Shown: positions 26,127 through 36,223 of the stretch, one piece after another
Layout of the letters: every line of letters begins with the position of its first letter
Numbering within the stretch: the stretch's first letter is position 1
NCBI GenBank assembly: GCA_019359435.1
Contig: JAHHHI010000055.1
Location: forward strand, 62,001 to 126,000
DNA length: 64,000 nt
Direction: 5' to 3'
Source: Kaiparowitsia implicata GSE-PSE-MK54-09C
GTDB lineage: Bacteria > Cyanobacteriota > Cyanobacteriia > Elainellales > Elainellaceae
The notes under the pieces: generated by a model
Seen by the model: only the letters and a program-made list of their open reading frames with translations
What the model was told of the DNA's origin: nothing
The model's database searches: none
Position numbers and translations under genes: made by a program

Positions 26127-26523
26127 ACCGCCTCCGAGCTAGATAAATGCCATGACACGCTATAGAGCTGAATAGAGCCAATAGCCAGTCTTGGTCTATA
26201 AAATCCGAAAACCTGATTGAACCGAACCTGATACATTAAATTCAGAAAATTCAGAACGGCACATCGGGAGATGCAAACCAGGACGCTGCCTTCACAAAGC
26301 TCAAGACGAAAATGATTAGCTTCCTTATTTAATTATCTGCCTTATTTCTGTATTGTATTTTACTGTTTTTTGATTTGTTGTTCAACTTAAGCAAACTTAA
26401 GCTTGGCGAAATATTTGTTTAAGAATCGGCTAATGTAGCGTTAAGTCACACAAATGCGAGCCTCCAAGCGTGGGGTTCAATCCGCTCAAAAGGCTTTCGG
26501 TGAGAGCATTCGGGAGAATTTTG
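26127..26523. other. Gene-free AT-rich interval
   Basis: 397 bp without a coding ORF. It contains an AT-rich core (26330-26440) and, near 26456-26500, a GC-richer segment (GCGAGCCTCCAAGCGTGG) that could be part of a structured RNA, though no known RNA family was recognised. Confidence 0.5.
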
Positions 26524-27198
26524 CTAAAGGTAAATCTGGCTGAGAATCACGCGCAGGCGATCGTAGTCATCCTTAAGGATGAGATTGAGCATGCGCCCCG
26601 CCTGAACTAACCAGGTGCGATCGCCCTTCCGCAGTTGATAAATGTCTCGAATCGTGGCGGCGACTAATGCATCCACCGGCGCACCCGGAATTTGCAGGAG
26701 CGATCGCAAAAAATCTAGCCCATCGCTAAACCCCAACACCTCGTCTGCCGTGCAGCGATAGACCGCTTGGTGAATTTGAGGCGGACGGGGCGGCAAATGC
26801 TGAAACACTTGCCCTGTGAGGCCCAGCACGCTTCCCGCATCGGCCAAACAAGGCTGAAACCCGACAATCGCCGCACGCAGTTCAGTTTTGAGCATGGCAA
26901 AAATTTGAGGCTGCTGCTCCCGCAGTTCCTGCAACGATAGACCCAGCGCCCGCGCCCGATGCACCGAGTCGATAGGGCTAGTGGTGACGTAATACACCAC
27001 GGCATAGATCTGGTTGCCCGTTTCTTCGTCTACAGATTTAACCCAACTGCCAAAGGGCGGCATCGCAGCAAAATTGAGATCGTCGGGTTCCAAGCATTGC
27101 GCTAAAAAGTCAATCGTCGAGGTTTCAATCACCTCGGCAATATGGTCGGGATGGCGCTGCTGAGCAGCAAACTGTGGCAGTGGAAGGCGCATAATCAA
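26524..27198 (-). CDS. HAS-barrel domain-containing protein
   Basis: A 224-aa soluble protein similar to a conserved cyanobacterial family annotated as HAS-barrel (the small beta-barrel also found in HerA and ATP synthase). The N-terminal barrel region (about 1-110) includes EVIETSTIDFLAQCLEP, PPFGSWVKS and YYVTTSPIDSVHRARALGL; the rest is helical, with HLPPRPPQIHQAVYRC. In ATPases the barrel sits beside the motor, but no ATPase motif is present here. Single-gene unit. The family match is from recalled sequence patterns, and the role is unknown. Confidence 0.7.
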   Translation of the reverse strand: MIMRLPLPQFAAQQRHPDHIAEVIETSTIDFLAQCLEPDDLNFAAMPPFGSWVKSVDEETGNQIYAVVYYVTTSPIDSVHRARALGLSLQELREQQPQIFAMLKTELRAAIVGFQPCLADAGSVLGLTGQVFQHLPPRPPQIHQAVYRCTADEVLGFSDGLDFLRSLLQIPGAPVDALVAATIRDIYQLRKGDRTWLVQAGRMLNLILKDDYDRLRVILSQIYL

Positions 27199-27243
27199 AC
27201 CCTGTCATAACTGCATGGCAACGGCGCTGCTCCAATTTAGGCA

Positions 27244-27333
27244 GGACTTACGCACTGCGGGCGGCGTCCTGAAAATTTTGGGCGCGTTCTGGAAGGCTAA
27301 GCCTCTCAGAACGCGCCCAACTGCGTAAGTCAG
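27244..27333. mobile_element. MITE-like element with GGACTTACGCA ends
   Basis: The left end GGACTTACGCA (27244-27254) and right end TGCGTAAGTC (27322-27331) are inverted copies. Inside, TTGGGCGCGTTCTGGAAGG pairs with a near-exact complement through CCTCTCAGAACGCGCCCAA. It is about 90 bp and non-coding. GACTTACGCA ends are familiar from small repeats and insertion sequences in other cyanobacteria. Confidence 0.7.
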
Positions 27334-27432
27334 GTCAAATCTGACGGGAGCCACAACCTGTTGAGCTTGATCTCAGCATTGCACCAGAACGCATGCATTA
27401 GTCTTGTACGATTTTAGGGCAAATTTCACCCA

Positions 27433-27476
27433 TTTCGGCACGGTTTCGGCACGGTTTCGGAATGGTTTCGGCGCGG
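27433..27476 (+). repeat. Four tandem 11-bp repeats upstream of psb27
   Basis: The unit TTTCGGCACGG repeats four times head to tail (27433, 27444, 27455, 27466), with changes in the third and fourth units. Non-coding and 240 bp before psb27. Confidence 0.85.
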
Positions 27477-27607
27477 GCAGGGCAGATGGGCGATCGCCCG
27501 ATCAACCATTTTGCTTCACGGCGCTCATGAGGAGCCTAGCGGCACCGACTGCGATAAGATACGCACAAATCAAGATAAAATGTGGTGTAATGCGGCGCAG
27601 AGCCCAT

Positions 27608-27670
27608 TAGATCCAATTAATAGATCCAATTAACTAATTTGATTCATTAATTAGATCCATTAGATCCAAT
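27608..27670 (+). repeat. Four TAGATCCA boxes before psb27
   Basis: TAGATCCA occurs at 27608, 27621, 27652 and 27661 in an AT-rich tract. The spacings of 13, 31 and 9 bases are irregular. The cluster ends 47 bp before the psb27 start, in a position where a regulator could bind; otherwise it is a simple-sequence remnant. Confidence 0.75.
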
Positions 27671-27716
27671 CGTACAAATCGTAATTGCCAACTCGTGCAA
27701 AGATTTCTGGGGGTTT

Positions 27717-28121
27717 ATGAACGCCTTTTTTTCACGCCTGCTGGCCTTAGCGCTGGTCTGTTTAATTAGTTTGACCGGATTGACAGCTTGCTCTACCCCC
27801 AATGGGTTGAGCGGCAGCTATCGCGAAGATACGCTCACCGTCATTGAGAGTTTGCGAACGGCTATCACCTTGCCCGACGACTCGCCCAGCAAGCTCGAAG
27901 CTCAGTCAGAAGCCCGGCAGCTCATCAACGACTTTTTCTCTCGCTATCGTCGTGACACCTCTCTGGCAAAGCTTAATTCGTTCACGACCATGCGAACGGC
28001 GTTGAACTCCCTAGCAGGGCACTATAGCTCATACCCAAACCGGCCCGTGCCAGACAAGCTAAAAACTCGTCTAGAGCAAGAGTTTAAGCAGGTGGAGTTG
28101 TCGTTGACGCGTGGCACCTAG
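27717..28121 (+). CDS. psb27: Photosystem II assembly lipoprotein Psb27
   Basis: Lumenal assembly factor that binds CP43 during photosystem II biogenesis and repair and keeps the manganese cluster from loading early. The 134-aa precursor has a lipoprotein signal (LTGLTAC, lipid-modified Cys at about 25), then the four-helix bundle with the family wording GSYREDTLTVIESLRTAI, ARQLINDFFSRYRRD and GHYSSYPNRPVP. ATG start at 27717. It is followed 36 bp later by a strong terminator, so the transcript is probably monocistronic. Upstream tandem repeats may affect its expression. Confidence 0.96.
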   Translation: MNAFFSRLLALALVCLISLTGLTACSTPNGLSGSYREDTLTVIESLRTAITLPDDSPSKLEAQSEARQLINDFFSRYRRDTSLAKLNSFTTMRTALNSLAGHYSSYPNRPVPDKLKTRLEQEFKQVELSLTRGT

Positions 28122-28157
28122 CGAGTTGCCCTAGGCCTGCGCCTAACCTAATTAATG

Positions 28158-28211
28158 AAACCCAGCAATGCTTTGTTCTCTAATTCAGAGCAAAAGACTT
28201 GCTGGGTTTTT
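28158..28211 (+). terminator. Rho-independent terminator of psb27
   Basis: AAACCCAGCAA and TTGCTGGGTTTTT form the base of a long hairpin. The interior (GCTTTG...CAAAAG) also pairs in part. It begins 36 bp after the psb27 stop. Confidence 0.9.
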
Positions 28212-28284
28212 GGCGATCGCCCCCAGTCTCCACTCCAGCCGCTTGGCGAATAGACAACTTAGCTAACTTAGCCCAACAGCGGCT

Positions 28285-29337
28285 CTACAAAGCCGACAGC
28301 GGCGGTGTAGGGCTGCTGCCCAACTCTGAACGCAGCACCTCTCCTAAAATCCGTTCTGGCCGCTGTTCATATTTCCATGCAAAAGCATGGCGGAAGGCTG
28401 CATCTTGACAGGCTTGCAGTTGGGCAAAGCTAATGATGTCGCGGGTTAGCAGGGTTTCGTACTCAAACGGCAGGCGCACGTTATGCAGCCCAGCATTATC
28501 CGTGCAGATGGCAATATCGACCCCAGCCTCAAAGCAGCGATCGAACACCGTTTTCAGCTGATCAATACTGTCGAGGGTGCCCGTTTTTAAATACGTGGTG
28601 GGGCAAACCTCTAAACATTGGCGATCGCGCGCCAATTGAGGCAGCAGCTCAGGATAGCGCAGCGGAATCTGGATGCCGTGCCCCAACCGCATGAGATACG
28701 GCAGCAGCTCAGGATAGCAGCCTTCGGTCGTCTCATAGAGGTGGCCGGTGGTCTTCAGTCCATTCGAGCGCGCATAGTCAAACAGTTCGGCAAATTCGGT
28801 CAGGCGATCGCAGTAATGGGCATCGCCGCCTGCAACATCCACCGCACACACATAGTGGTTCATCTGCACCGCTAGCTCCACAATGGCCTTATTGACCTCA
28901 TAGGGCAGCCGCGAGTGCATACAGAGAATCTGGCTGGTGACAATGGGGTACTCCCCAAGCTGGCTGGCTTTGCCCACAATCTCCACCACTTGGGTCATGC
29001 GCTCAATCCGTTCAGATTGGCTGAGATGCTCGGGCGTTCGCAAAAATGGCGTATAGCGTAGCTCAAGATACGCCAAATTCTCAAACACATAAGCGCCCCG
29101 CATTAAGCGATAGACAAAGTACGGCAAGGTGACCTCGGTTTGCACACTTTCAACCATGGTGTGCAGTTCTAGGTACTCATCGAGCGTATTGCGGGGTTTG
29201 GTATAAAACTCCTCAAAGGCGGGATAGTCAGCGAAGCGCTCAGCCAGATCGAGCCGGTTGCGCTGAAAATATCGCCATAGCACCCGGGGCACCACGGAAC
29301 CCCCCAGGTGACGGTGCAATTCTGCATATAGTGCCAC
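28285..29337 (-). CDS. Adenosine deaminase-like metal hydrolase
   Basis: A 350-aa amidohydrolase of the adenosine/adenine/AMP deaminase group. Zinc ligands are seen: His8 and His10 (ELHRHLGGS), His199 (TGHLYE, where Glu202 fits the catalytic HAGE glutamate), His220 (RLGHGI is split as RLGH-GIQ) and Asp280. Two usual substrate-contact positions differ: Gly12 replaces the Asp of H-x-H-x-x-D-G, and Asn281 replaces the second Asp of the TDDP motif (here CTDNAGLHN). So the nucleoside specificity may differ from adenosine. It is divergent from purA across a 634-bp gap; both act around IMP. Confidence 0.83.
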   Translation of the reverse strand: MALYAELHRHLGGSVVPRVLWRYFQRNRLDLAERFADYPAFEEFYTKPRNTLDEYLELHTMVESVQTEVTLPYFVYRLMRGAYVFENLAYLELRYTPFLRTPEHLSQSERIERMTQVVEIVGKASQLGEYPIVTSQILCMHSRLPYEVNKAIVELAVQMNHYVCAVDVAGGDAHYCDRLTEFAELFDYARSNGLKTTGHLYETTEGCYPELLPYLMRLGHGIQIPLRYPELLPQLARDRQCLEVCPTTYLKTGTLDSIDQLKTVFDRCFEAGVDIAICTDNAGLHNVRLPFEYETLLTRDIISFAQLQACQDAAFRHAFAWKYEQRPERILGEVLRSELGSSPTPPLSAL

Positions 29338-31309
<1,972 letters not shown>

Positions 31310-31331
31310 GCGCTTAGGTTGTTTAATGCAA

Positions 31332-31456
31332 GGGGCTGTCATCAATTAGCCTCTGATATCCGAGCAATCAACAGTCACAGCCCCTAGCCTGATTTTTGGG
31401 TCGGGCGTTGCGACGCTCATAGCATCAGGCTTTTGGTTGGAATTGATGGCACGCCC
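31332..31456 (+). mobile_element. MITE family A, copy 2 (125 bp)
   Basis: Same length and orientation as copy 1, with ends GGGGCTGTCATCAATT and AATTGATGGCACGCCC. The flanks are AA and CA, so the TA duplication is decayed. It begins 22 bp after the purA stop codon. Confidence 0.87.
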
Positions 31457-31491
31457 CAGGGATAGAGGGCGATCGCCCCTCAATCTAATTT

Positions 31492-31539
31492 GATCATGGC
31501 GTGAAATCCTCAGACTTTGAAGGGTTTCACGCCATGATT
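31492..31539. repeat. Inverted repeat, 17-18 bp arms
   Basis: The arm ATCATGGCGTGAAATCC pairs with GGGTTTCACGCCATGAT, with one mismatch, around an 11-12 base spacer. There is no T run on either side. It may be a terminator for purA read-through or a remnant of a small element. Confidence 0.75.
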
Positions 31540-31644
31540 GTGCTCGGGGATGTCCACGGAGGGCTTATTGGAATATTACGCGTAGCGATCAGACCCGAGA
31601 CCAGATTGACGAAGAAGCTGAAAGGCAAGCTCGACAGATTCCCT

Positions 31645-31672
31645 AGAAAAAGCGGCTCCCCGAGGGAAGCCG
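31645..31672 (-). terminator. Leftward terminator after the 31746 gene
   Basis: On the minus strand GCGGCTTCCC-TCG-GGGAGCCGC is followed by five T (complement of A 31646-31651). It lies about 75 bp beyond the stop of the minus-strand ORF at 31746, supporting a real leftward transcript. Confidence 0.8.
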
Positions 31673-31745
31673 CCGTGGTCGCACTGAGGATGAAACTGGA
31701 CGATTACGCAGACATTTGAACATGCTGTGAGCGAGTGACGCCACG

Positions 31746-32006
31746 CTACGCTCTTGAGGCGGTGACATAGCCAACTTCGGCAATATAGTCGCGATCGCTC
31801 ACTAAAATCGGCATATGCATCTCCTGCGAGGATTCATCCAATTCAAACGATTGCATGCTGTGAGCTAGAGCAACATCCAGGTCAATGCCGATGATGTCAG
31901 ATGCCTGGAGTTGCACCGCTTTACTATCCAATCGCTTGACCTCCGCCCGATCACCGGGAGCAATTTCCCGATAGGCGTAGGCATCATGAAAACTTCGAGA
32001 CACCAA
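31746..32006 (-). pseudogene. Small unknown ORF, possibly a 5'-truncated gene
   Basis: An 86-codon frame with plausible protein character (REIAPGDRAEVKRLDSK, DLDVALAHSMQSF, VSDRDYIAEVGYV) and a good terminator downstream. There is no proper beginning: the frame is closed by TAG 36 bases upstream of the TTG/GTG candidates at 32001-32006, and no ribosome site is visible. The open segment before them still reads like protein (LPAPTSRIVLVSRSF). This suggests the C-terminal part of a decayed gene, or a gene with a weak TTG or GTG start. Family not recognised. Confidence 0.45.
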
Positions 32007-32137
32007 GACGATGCGGCTGGTGGGGGCTGGCAGATCCTATTGCAGCACCGAACGAGCAGAGGCCTGCAGGGTCGAGATGCTGCATCTGGCGGAACGACAC
32101 GTTAAGACCCATCAGCTAGAGCATTCGATCAACACAC

Positions 32138-32740
32138 CTAACTGGCAGCATTCAGAAAGCGGTTAGCGAACTTAAACACATCCCCCAAATCCGCACTGCT
32201 GTCAGCACCACCCTCCAAGAATGCCTTTAGCACCGGGTTAGAGCCACCCGTGCCCGGCTTGCTGGCACCCATACCCAAAAACCCCAGCACAGACGAAAAC
32301 AGGGTCGGCAAAATCGCCTGCACAATCGTGGGGCTAAGGCCCGTACGCTGAGCAATCACGCTTGCCGCCTGCCTCTGAAGCTGTGGCGTAAACAATGATT
32401 GCAACATGCCATCGCTCCCACCGCCTGCACTCTGACCTGACAAGCCAGCACCAACGACAGCCCCTGCAAGCTGGCCCAACAATCCCCCACTGTTCCCTCC
32501 CGACACCTGACCCAGAAGCCCTTCCAACGACGATAATCCGCTGGGTGTCGCGCTCTGCTGCTTGATCGCTGGCTGAACTACACTGCCCAGCGCCGACAGC
32601 GCCGTTTGCACAGCAGAAGGACTAATGCTACTGTCGCCAGATGCCTGCTGAACGGCGCTCACAACTGCACTGAGTTGGCTAACACTCCCTTGCTTATTGG
32701 GGTTGTTAATAGAACTCAAGATATCAAATGTTAATCCCAT
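32138..32740 (-). CDS. DUF937-like low-complexity protein
   Basis: A 200-aa protein rich in Gly, Ser, Ala and Gln, with no signal peptide. Helical segments alternate with flexible runs (GGNSGGLLGQLAGAVVGAGL). The pattern of short helices ending in GLLGQ and the C-terminal half (RTGLSPTIVQAILPTLFSSVLGFLGMG) resembles DUF937/YidB-like proteins. A conserved-looking C-terminal helix is DLGDVFKFANRFLNAA. ATG start. The next minus-strand ORF begins 131 bp downstream. Function unknown; low-complexity makes the family call tentative. Confidence 0.62.
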   Translation of the reverse strand: MGLTFDILSSINNPNKQGSVSQLSAVVSAVQQASGDSSISPSAVQTALSALGSVVQPAIKQQSATPSGLSSLEGLLGQVSGGNSGGLLGQLAGAVVGAGLSGQSAGGGSDGMLQSLFTPQLQRQAASVIAQRTGLSPTIVQAILPTLFSSVLGFLGMGASKPGTGGSNPVLKAFLEGGADSSADLGDVFKFANRFLNAAS

Positions 32741-33578
32741 AATGAACAGTCCCCTTGATACAAGTGCGAATGCATCCTACATAAATAACTAGCAGGTTTT
32801 CAAAAAAATGAGATAAATCAAGTGCCTGGCATTATCTCGTAAAGCAAACGTGGCAATATCATCAATGTTCAGCCCAGTCGTGACGTTAAGCTGTCGACTC
32901 AATCTAATAATTAGGTTGCATACTAGCCAGACTTGGTTGATTCTTCGTTGAACGCTGCACATCCTAGAGCCAGCTCTATAGATTGATTGATTTGGAACCA
33001 ATTCATGCAATGCTGCGTTTACACCTTGAACCAACTCTTTGAAGGTTGGATACCTCTAAATACATCACGTCTAGCTACATGCGAGCCAGTGCCAACCTCT
33101 TTTCTAGGTGAGGAGAACGCCCTGAATACATTACAGATAAAAGACTGATACCGCATTTAGCTAAAACGTTAAAGCATTATCATAAGGAACTTATAAGCTA
33201 TTTTCAGACCTGCGGCGTATGGCATCTCTAGAGAACAGGCTTAGTGTAATGAATAGGGTCAATGTAGTGCAGTTAGGCGTTCTGTGCAGAACAGGGCAAA
33301 CCCTGTGAGGGCGAGATAAGCGCATCTTGGGCGGTGCACTGACGGGCCTGCTGAATTGTCATGATGTCCTTTAAAGGCTGCGTTGTTCTGTCATTAAGAC
33401 TCTCAGTGAAATAGTTTTTTTGCCGCAGCATGAAGGTCTAAAGGGGCTTGAATAATATATGTAAAGCAATTGAGTCATTCCCAGAGATATCGTTTTATGT
33501 CTTCTTAGGGGGTTCTTATATTCACGTTTTACTGTCGAAGTTGCGTTTCTATTTATGCAGGCTATGCGGGAGTGAAGT
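32741..33578. other. 838-bp interval with no recognised gene
   Basis: An 81-codon minus-strand ORF (32789-33034) and part of a 112-codon one (33371-33709) have no motif, signal or ribosome site and I do not accept them. A small perfect hairpin ACAGGG-CAAA-CCCTGT lies at 33291-33306 in a GC-rich patch (33270-33350) that could be structured RNA. The rest is AT-rich. Confidence 0.5.
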
Positions 33579-34055
33579 ATGACGTTTACGAAGGAAGAGC
33601 TATCGGCGATCGCCGAAGCGCCTATGTTGGTGGGTCTAGCCGTAGCTATGATCGACTTTGGGATTGTGTCATCTGCCATTGAAGCAGCTGCCATGTCAAA
33701 AGAAATCACCAGCGCAGCTCAAAAATTTCCCAATAACTCCATCATTCAATCGGTCTTTTCGGATGAGGTGATTCGGAGTGGGGTGCTCAAAATTGAAAAG
33801 CCTCAGGTGACGCCCGAAGAAGTAAAGTCGGGTGCATTGATAGACAAGGCGATCGCCCAAGTTAACAGTGCCGTTGACTTGTTAGACGGCAAAGCTTCAG
33901 CCGAAGAAATCATGGAATACAAGCAGATGATCTACAGCGCCGCAGAAGCCGTGGCCAGTGCTGCGGGCAAAGGCTTGTTCGGTTCGGGAGAAAAGGTCAC
34001 GGTCGCAGAAGCTGCGGCATTGGAGAAGCTCAAAGCTGCGCTAGAGTTGGCATAG
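33579..34055 (+). CDS. Conserved hypothetical helical protein, first of a three-gene unit
   Basis: A 158-aa, almost entirely alpha-helical protein without signal peptide. The N-terminus, KEELSAIAEAPMLVGLAVAM, reads like a tellurium-resistance or bacteriocin-type helical bundle start but is not diagnostic. The second half is acidic and Ala/Glu/Lys-rich (EKVTVAEAAALEKLKAALEL). ATG at 33579. It is followed on the same strand by a lipoprotein (137 bp) and a 294-aa helical protein (53 bp), then a strong terminator, so the three are likely one operon. Function unknown. Confidence 0.68.
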   Translation: MTFTKEELSAIAEAPMLVGLAVAMIDFGIVSSAIEAAAMSKEITSAAQKFPNNSIIQSVFSDEVIRSGVLKIEKPQVTPEEVKSGALIDKAIAQVNSAVDLLDGKASAEEIMEYKQMIYSAAEAVASAAGKGLFGSGEKVTVAEAAALEKLKAALELA

Positions 34056-34192
34056 ACTCTTGTCTAGACTCGTTCAACAGGCGTAGACAACCTGCGCAGG
34101 AGTAGCTTATAGACACACGGCCTAGCGCCGAACCCGTTACACCCGCTCGTCCCCCTATTTTTGATACCCGTCCCCCTGTTTAGGAGAAACCC

Positions 34193-34795
34193 ATGATGAC
34201 TGCTCGATGGCTCAAAGTCTTGACGGCGCTCTGTCTGAGCGTGCTGCTGTTTGTGACCGCCTGCTCCAAAGCACCGTCGTCTCCCTACTCTCAGATTCAA
34301 GACGAAACCACAGGGCGAGGTGCGCCCAAGGCCGTGGCTAAAGCAGCCGAACAGGGCAGCTCGTTCAACCGCTTCTTCCCCGATAGTAAAAGCTATAACG
34401 TGATCCCTTCTCAAGAGAAGAAGGGCTTCGCCGAATATAAGGTCAATAAAGACGGTAAAACAGTGGCGATGCTCAGCATTAACGACACCACAAGCCTTCC
34501 CACCGCAGCCTTGAAGTACAAGAGCAGCACGTCTACAGTGGCGGGCTATCCCTCGGTTGAGCAAGGCACAACGACGACCGGCATTCTAGTGGGCGATCGC
34601 TATCAGGTCAAAGTCATCTCGCGCGACCCCAGCTTTACCCAAGAGGAGCGAGTAGCCTGGTTGCAGCGGTTTGATCTCAACGGATTGGCAAGCTTGTCCC
34701 CCAATACTGCAAAAGCAACCCTGCCTGAGGTCGTCCCCAGTCAGCAGCCCCAGTCTTCTCCCCTGCGACGATTGCTGCCGCAGCCAGCCATGTAG
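34193..34795 (+). CDS. Putative lipoprotein, second of a three-gene unit
   Basis: A 200-aa protein with a lipoprotein signal: hydrophobic LCLSVLLFVTAC and lipid-modified Cys at about residue 24. The mature domain (about 30-165) matches the 12409 protein end to end, with shared SINDT, FFPD, LVGDRYQVKV and WLQRFDLNGL. It has an extra Pro/Gln-rich tail (about 170-200) that the paralogue lacks. The ATG at 34193 is preceded by AGGAG, 7 bases away. It is probably anchored in the periplasm or lumen, while its operon neighbours appear cytoplasmic. Function unknown. Confidence 0.75.
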   Translation: MMTARWLKVLTALCLSVLLFVTACSKAPSSPYSQIQDETTGRGAPKAVAKAAEQGSSFNRFFPDSKSYNVIPSQEKKGFAEYKVNKDGKTVAMLSINDTTSLPTAALKYKSSTSTVAGYPSVEQGTTTTGILVGDRYQVKVISRDPSFTQEERVAWLQRFDLNGLASLSPNTAKATLPEVVPSQQPQSSPLRRLLPQPAM

Positions 34796-34848
34796 TTCCT
34801 GCGGGCCATTCTGCATCATCCATCGCACTCGTTTTTAAGGAGCTTACC

Positions 34849-35733
34849 GTGAGTAAACCGATATTTGAAATCGTAGATAGCTTACCCAAGGGGGGGCCTA
34901 CGGTGATGGCATTGCGGTCGTTAGACTTTGCTGTGCCCGGGCAGTGGGATAACTTGGTGGGGTTTGACAACACGATCAAAACCGTCACAGGAGAAACCGA
35001 CCCGGCGTTGGTGCAGCAAATTGGGGAGCGCGCGGTAGCGCTTTATAACGATAAGTCTCAGGGCTATCAGCGGGCGCTGTGGCTCTACGAAACGGTGGAT
35101 TCTGCCTCTGGCATGTTGGGCACAGCCGCCATGATGAACCGCATTGGACAAGATACGTTTCTGGGGTTTCTCAAGCATGTGACGCCGAAGCCCGAAAAGG
35201 CACAAAGCCTCGATCTCTGCGTCAAGCTGGTGACGGAGCTGGTAGCCTTTTGCCAAATTAATGGCATCCCCGGCGACAGCGTGGGCGACTTCGTAGCCTC
35301 TCTGGGCGACTACAGCGGCGAGTCTCTAATGCGGATGGCGGCGCTCACCTGCTTTGATGGGTTGATTCCCCTCGGGGCAGGGTTTACGGACAAAGCCCTA
35401 TCTGTGATTCAGGGAACCAGCCCATCAGATATTGAGGGCAACCAGACCTTTAAGGGCGTGCGAGATTTGATCCCCGGCAAGGACGCTAAGCAGAAGCATG
35501 ATTTCATTACCGAGAGCTTTGGTGCGACAAAGGGGTGGATGGATGGGTTTGTAGCCTCGAAAGGGCTAACTCAGGCCAATGTGCTGGATCATCTGTCGCG
35601 GTTTGTCGAGTTTTCATCCGATAAGCTCGACTATCTGGGTGCATTGCTAGATGTGACGGTGAAGTACTATCGGCACACGGGGGTGCAAACCCTAGCACGG
35701 CGGCTAACCGAACGAGCCTACGCAGAAATTTAG
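34849..35733 (+). CDS. Hypothetical helical protein, third of a three-gene unit
   Basis: A 294-aa soluble, helical protein that I do not recognise. GTG start at 34849 with AAGGAG 7 bases upstream. Notable segments are the opening FEIVDSLPKGGPTVMALRSL, QRALWLYETVDSASGMLG, GEDYSG-like SLGDYSGESLMRMAALTCFDG and the end ARRLTERAYAEI. It has no membrane segment and no catalytic motif. It closes the unit 33579-35733 and is followed 40 bp later by a strong terminator. The hydrophobic helices around 150-185 could bind lipid or a partner protein (speculation). Confidence 0.68.
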   Translation: MSKPIFEIVDSLPKGGPTVMALRSLDFAVPGQWDNLVGFDNTIKTVTGETDPALVQQIGERAVALYNDKSQGYQRALWLYETVDSASGMLGTAAMMNRIGQDTFLGFLKHVTPKPEKAQSLDLCVKLVTELVAFCQINGIPGDSVGDFVASLGDYSGESLMRMAALTCFDGLIPLGAGFTDKALSVIQGTSPSDIEGNQTFKGVRDLIPGKDAKQKHDFITESFGATKGWMDGFVASKGLTQANVLDHLSRFVEFSSDKLDYLGALLDVTVKYYRHTGVQTLARRLTERAYAEI

Positions 35734-35773
35734 TCATCTCATATCAGTTTCATATCAGTTTCGGCAAATGCTT

Positions 35774-35810
35774 AAAGCCGTGCTGTCCGCGATGCGGGCA
35801 GCACGGCTTT
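35774..35810 (+). terminator. Terminator of the three-gene unit
   Basis: AAAGCCGTGCTG and CAGCACGGCTTT form a 12-bp stem, extended by CCGC and GCGG around a short loop. The tail TTTGCGTT is moderately T-rich. It starts 40 bp after the stop of the 294-aa gene. Confidence 0.82.
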
Positions 35811-35980
35811 GCGTTAGTTCAGCCCTCTGGTGCAGGGCTAATATCAAGTCCGCTTAATCGACCTCACTATGAACTCAGAATGAACAAGGGTTAGCGGCTT
35901 AAAATTCTTAGGTTAATTGACCGGACTTGATGTAAAACAACGCTATTGAACTCACGGTTACATCACAAAATCCACAAAAT

Positions 35981-36117
35981 CTGATGTCGGGATAAGCGCA
36001 ACCCCTTGAGGTTCTGTGCGCGTCGCGCAGTGTTCCAAAACCTGTCGTCACCCAAACTGACGTTAACAAAACCTGAGTTCGGGATACGCTCAAACCCTCT
36101 TAACCCGAACTGACGTC
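35981..36117. repeat. Family B inverted repeats, tandem copy C
   Basis: Two units in a row: 35981-36064 (CTGATGTCGGGATAAG to CCAAACTGACGTT) and 36070-36117 (ACCTGAGTTCGGGATACG to CCCGAACTGACGTC). Both end in the core shared with the copies at 6546, 12203 and 42724. Non-coding. Confidence 0.78.
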
Positions 36118-36120
36118 AAC

Positions 36121-36153
36121 AAAGAGCATGGGGCAATAGTCCTCATGCTCTTT
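36121..36153. terminator. Hairpin terminator, AAAGAGCATG stem
   Basis: AAAGAGCATG and CATGCTCTTT pair around a 13-base loop. It lies 70 bp beyond the minus-strand 36224 gene, which it probably terminates, right beside the family B repeats. Confidence 0.75.
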
Positions 36154-36223
36154 GTTTGGACGGTAGGGGACTGATGATTGCCGTTCAGCCGATGCTTGGG
36201 ATTGACTCTACTGGGGATTAAAC

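Noticed and set aside
31501..31719. Plus-strand 72-codon ORF after purA
   Set aside because: It runs through an inverted repeat and a leftward terminator, which explain the sequence better.
32789..33034. Minus-strand 81-codon ORF in the 838-bp gap
   Set aside because: Would be the only gene in the gap, but it has no recognisable motif, no good ribosome site and atypical composition; cannot be supported.
33371..33709. Minus-strand 112-codon ORF
   Set aside because: Overlaps the start of the 158-aa gene on the other strand and has no protein-like features.
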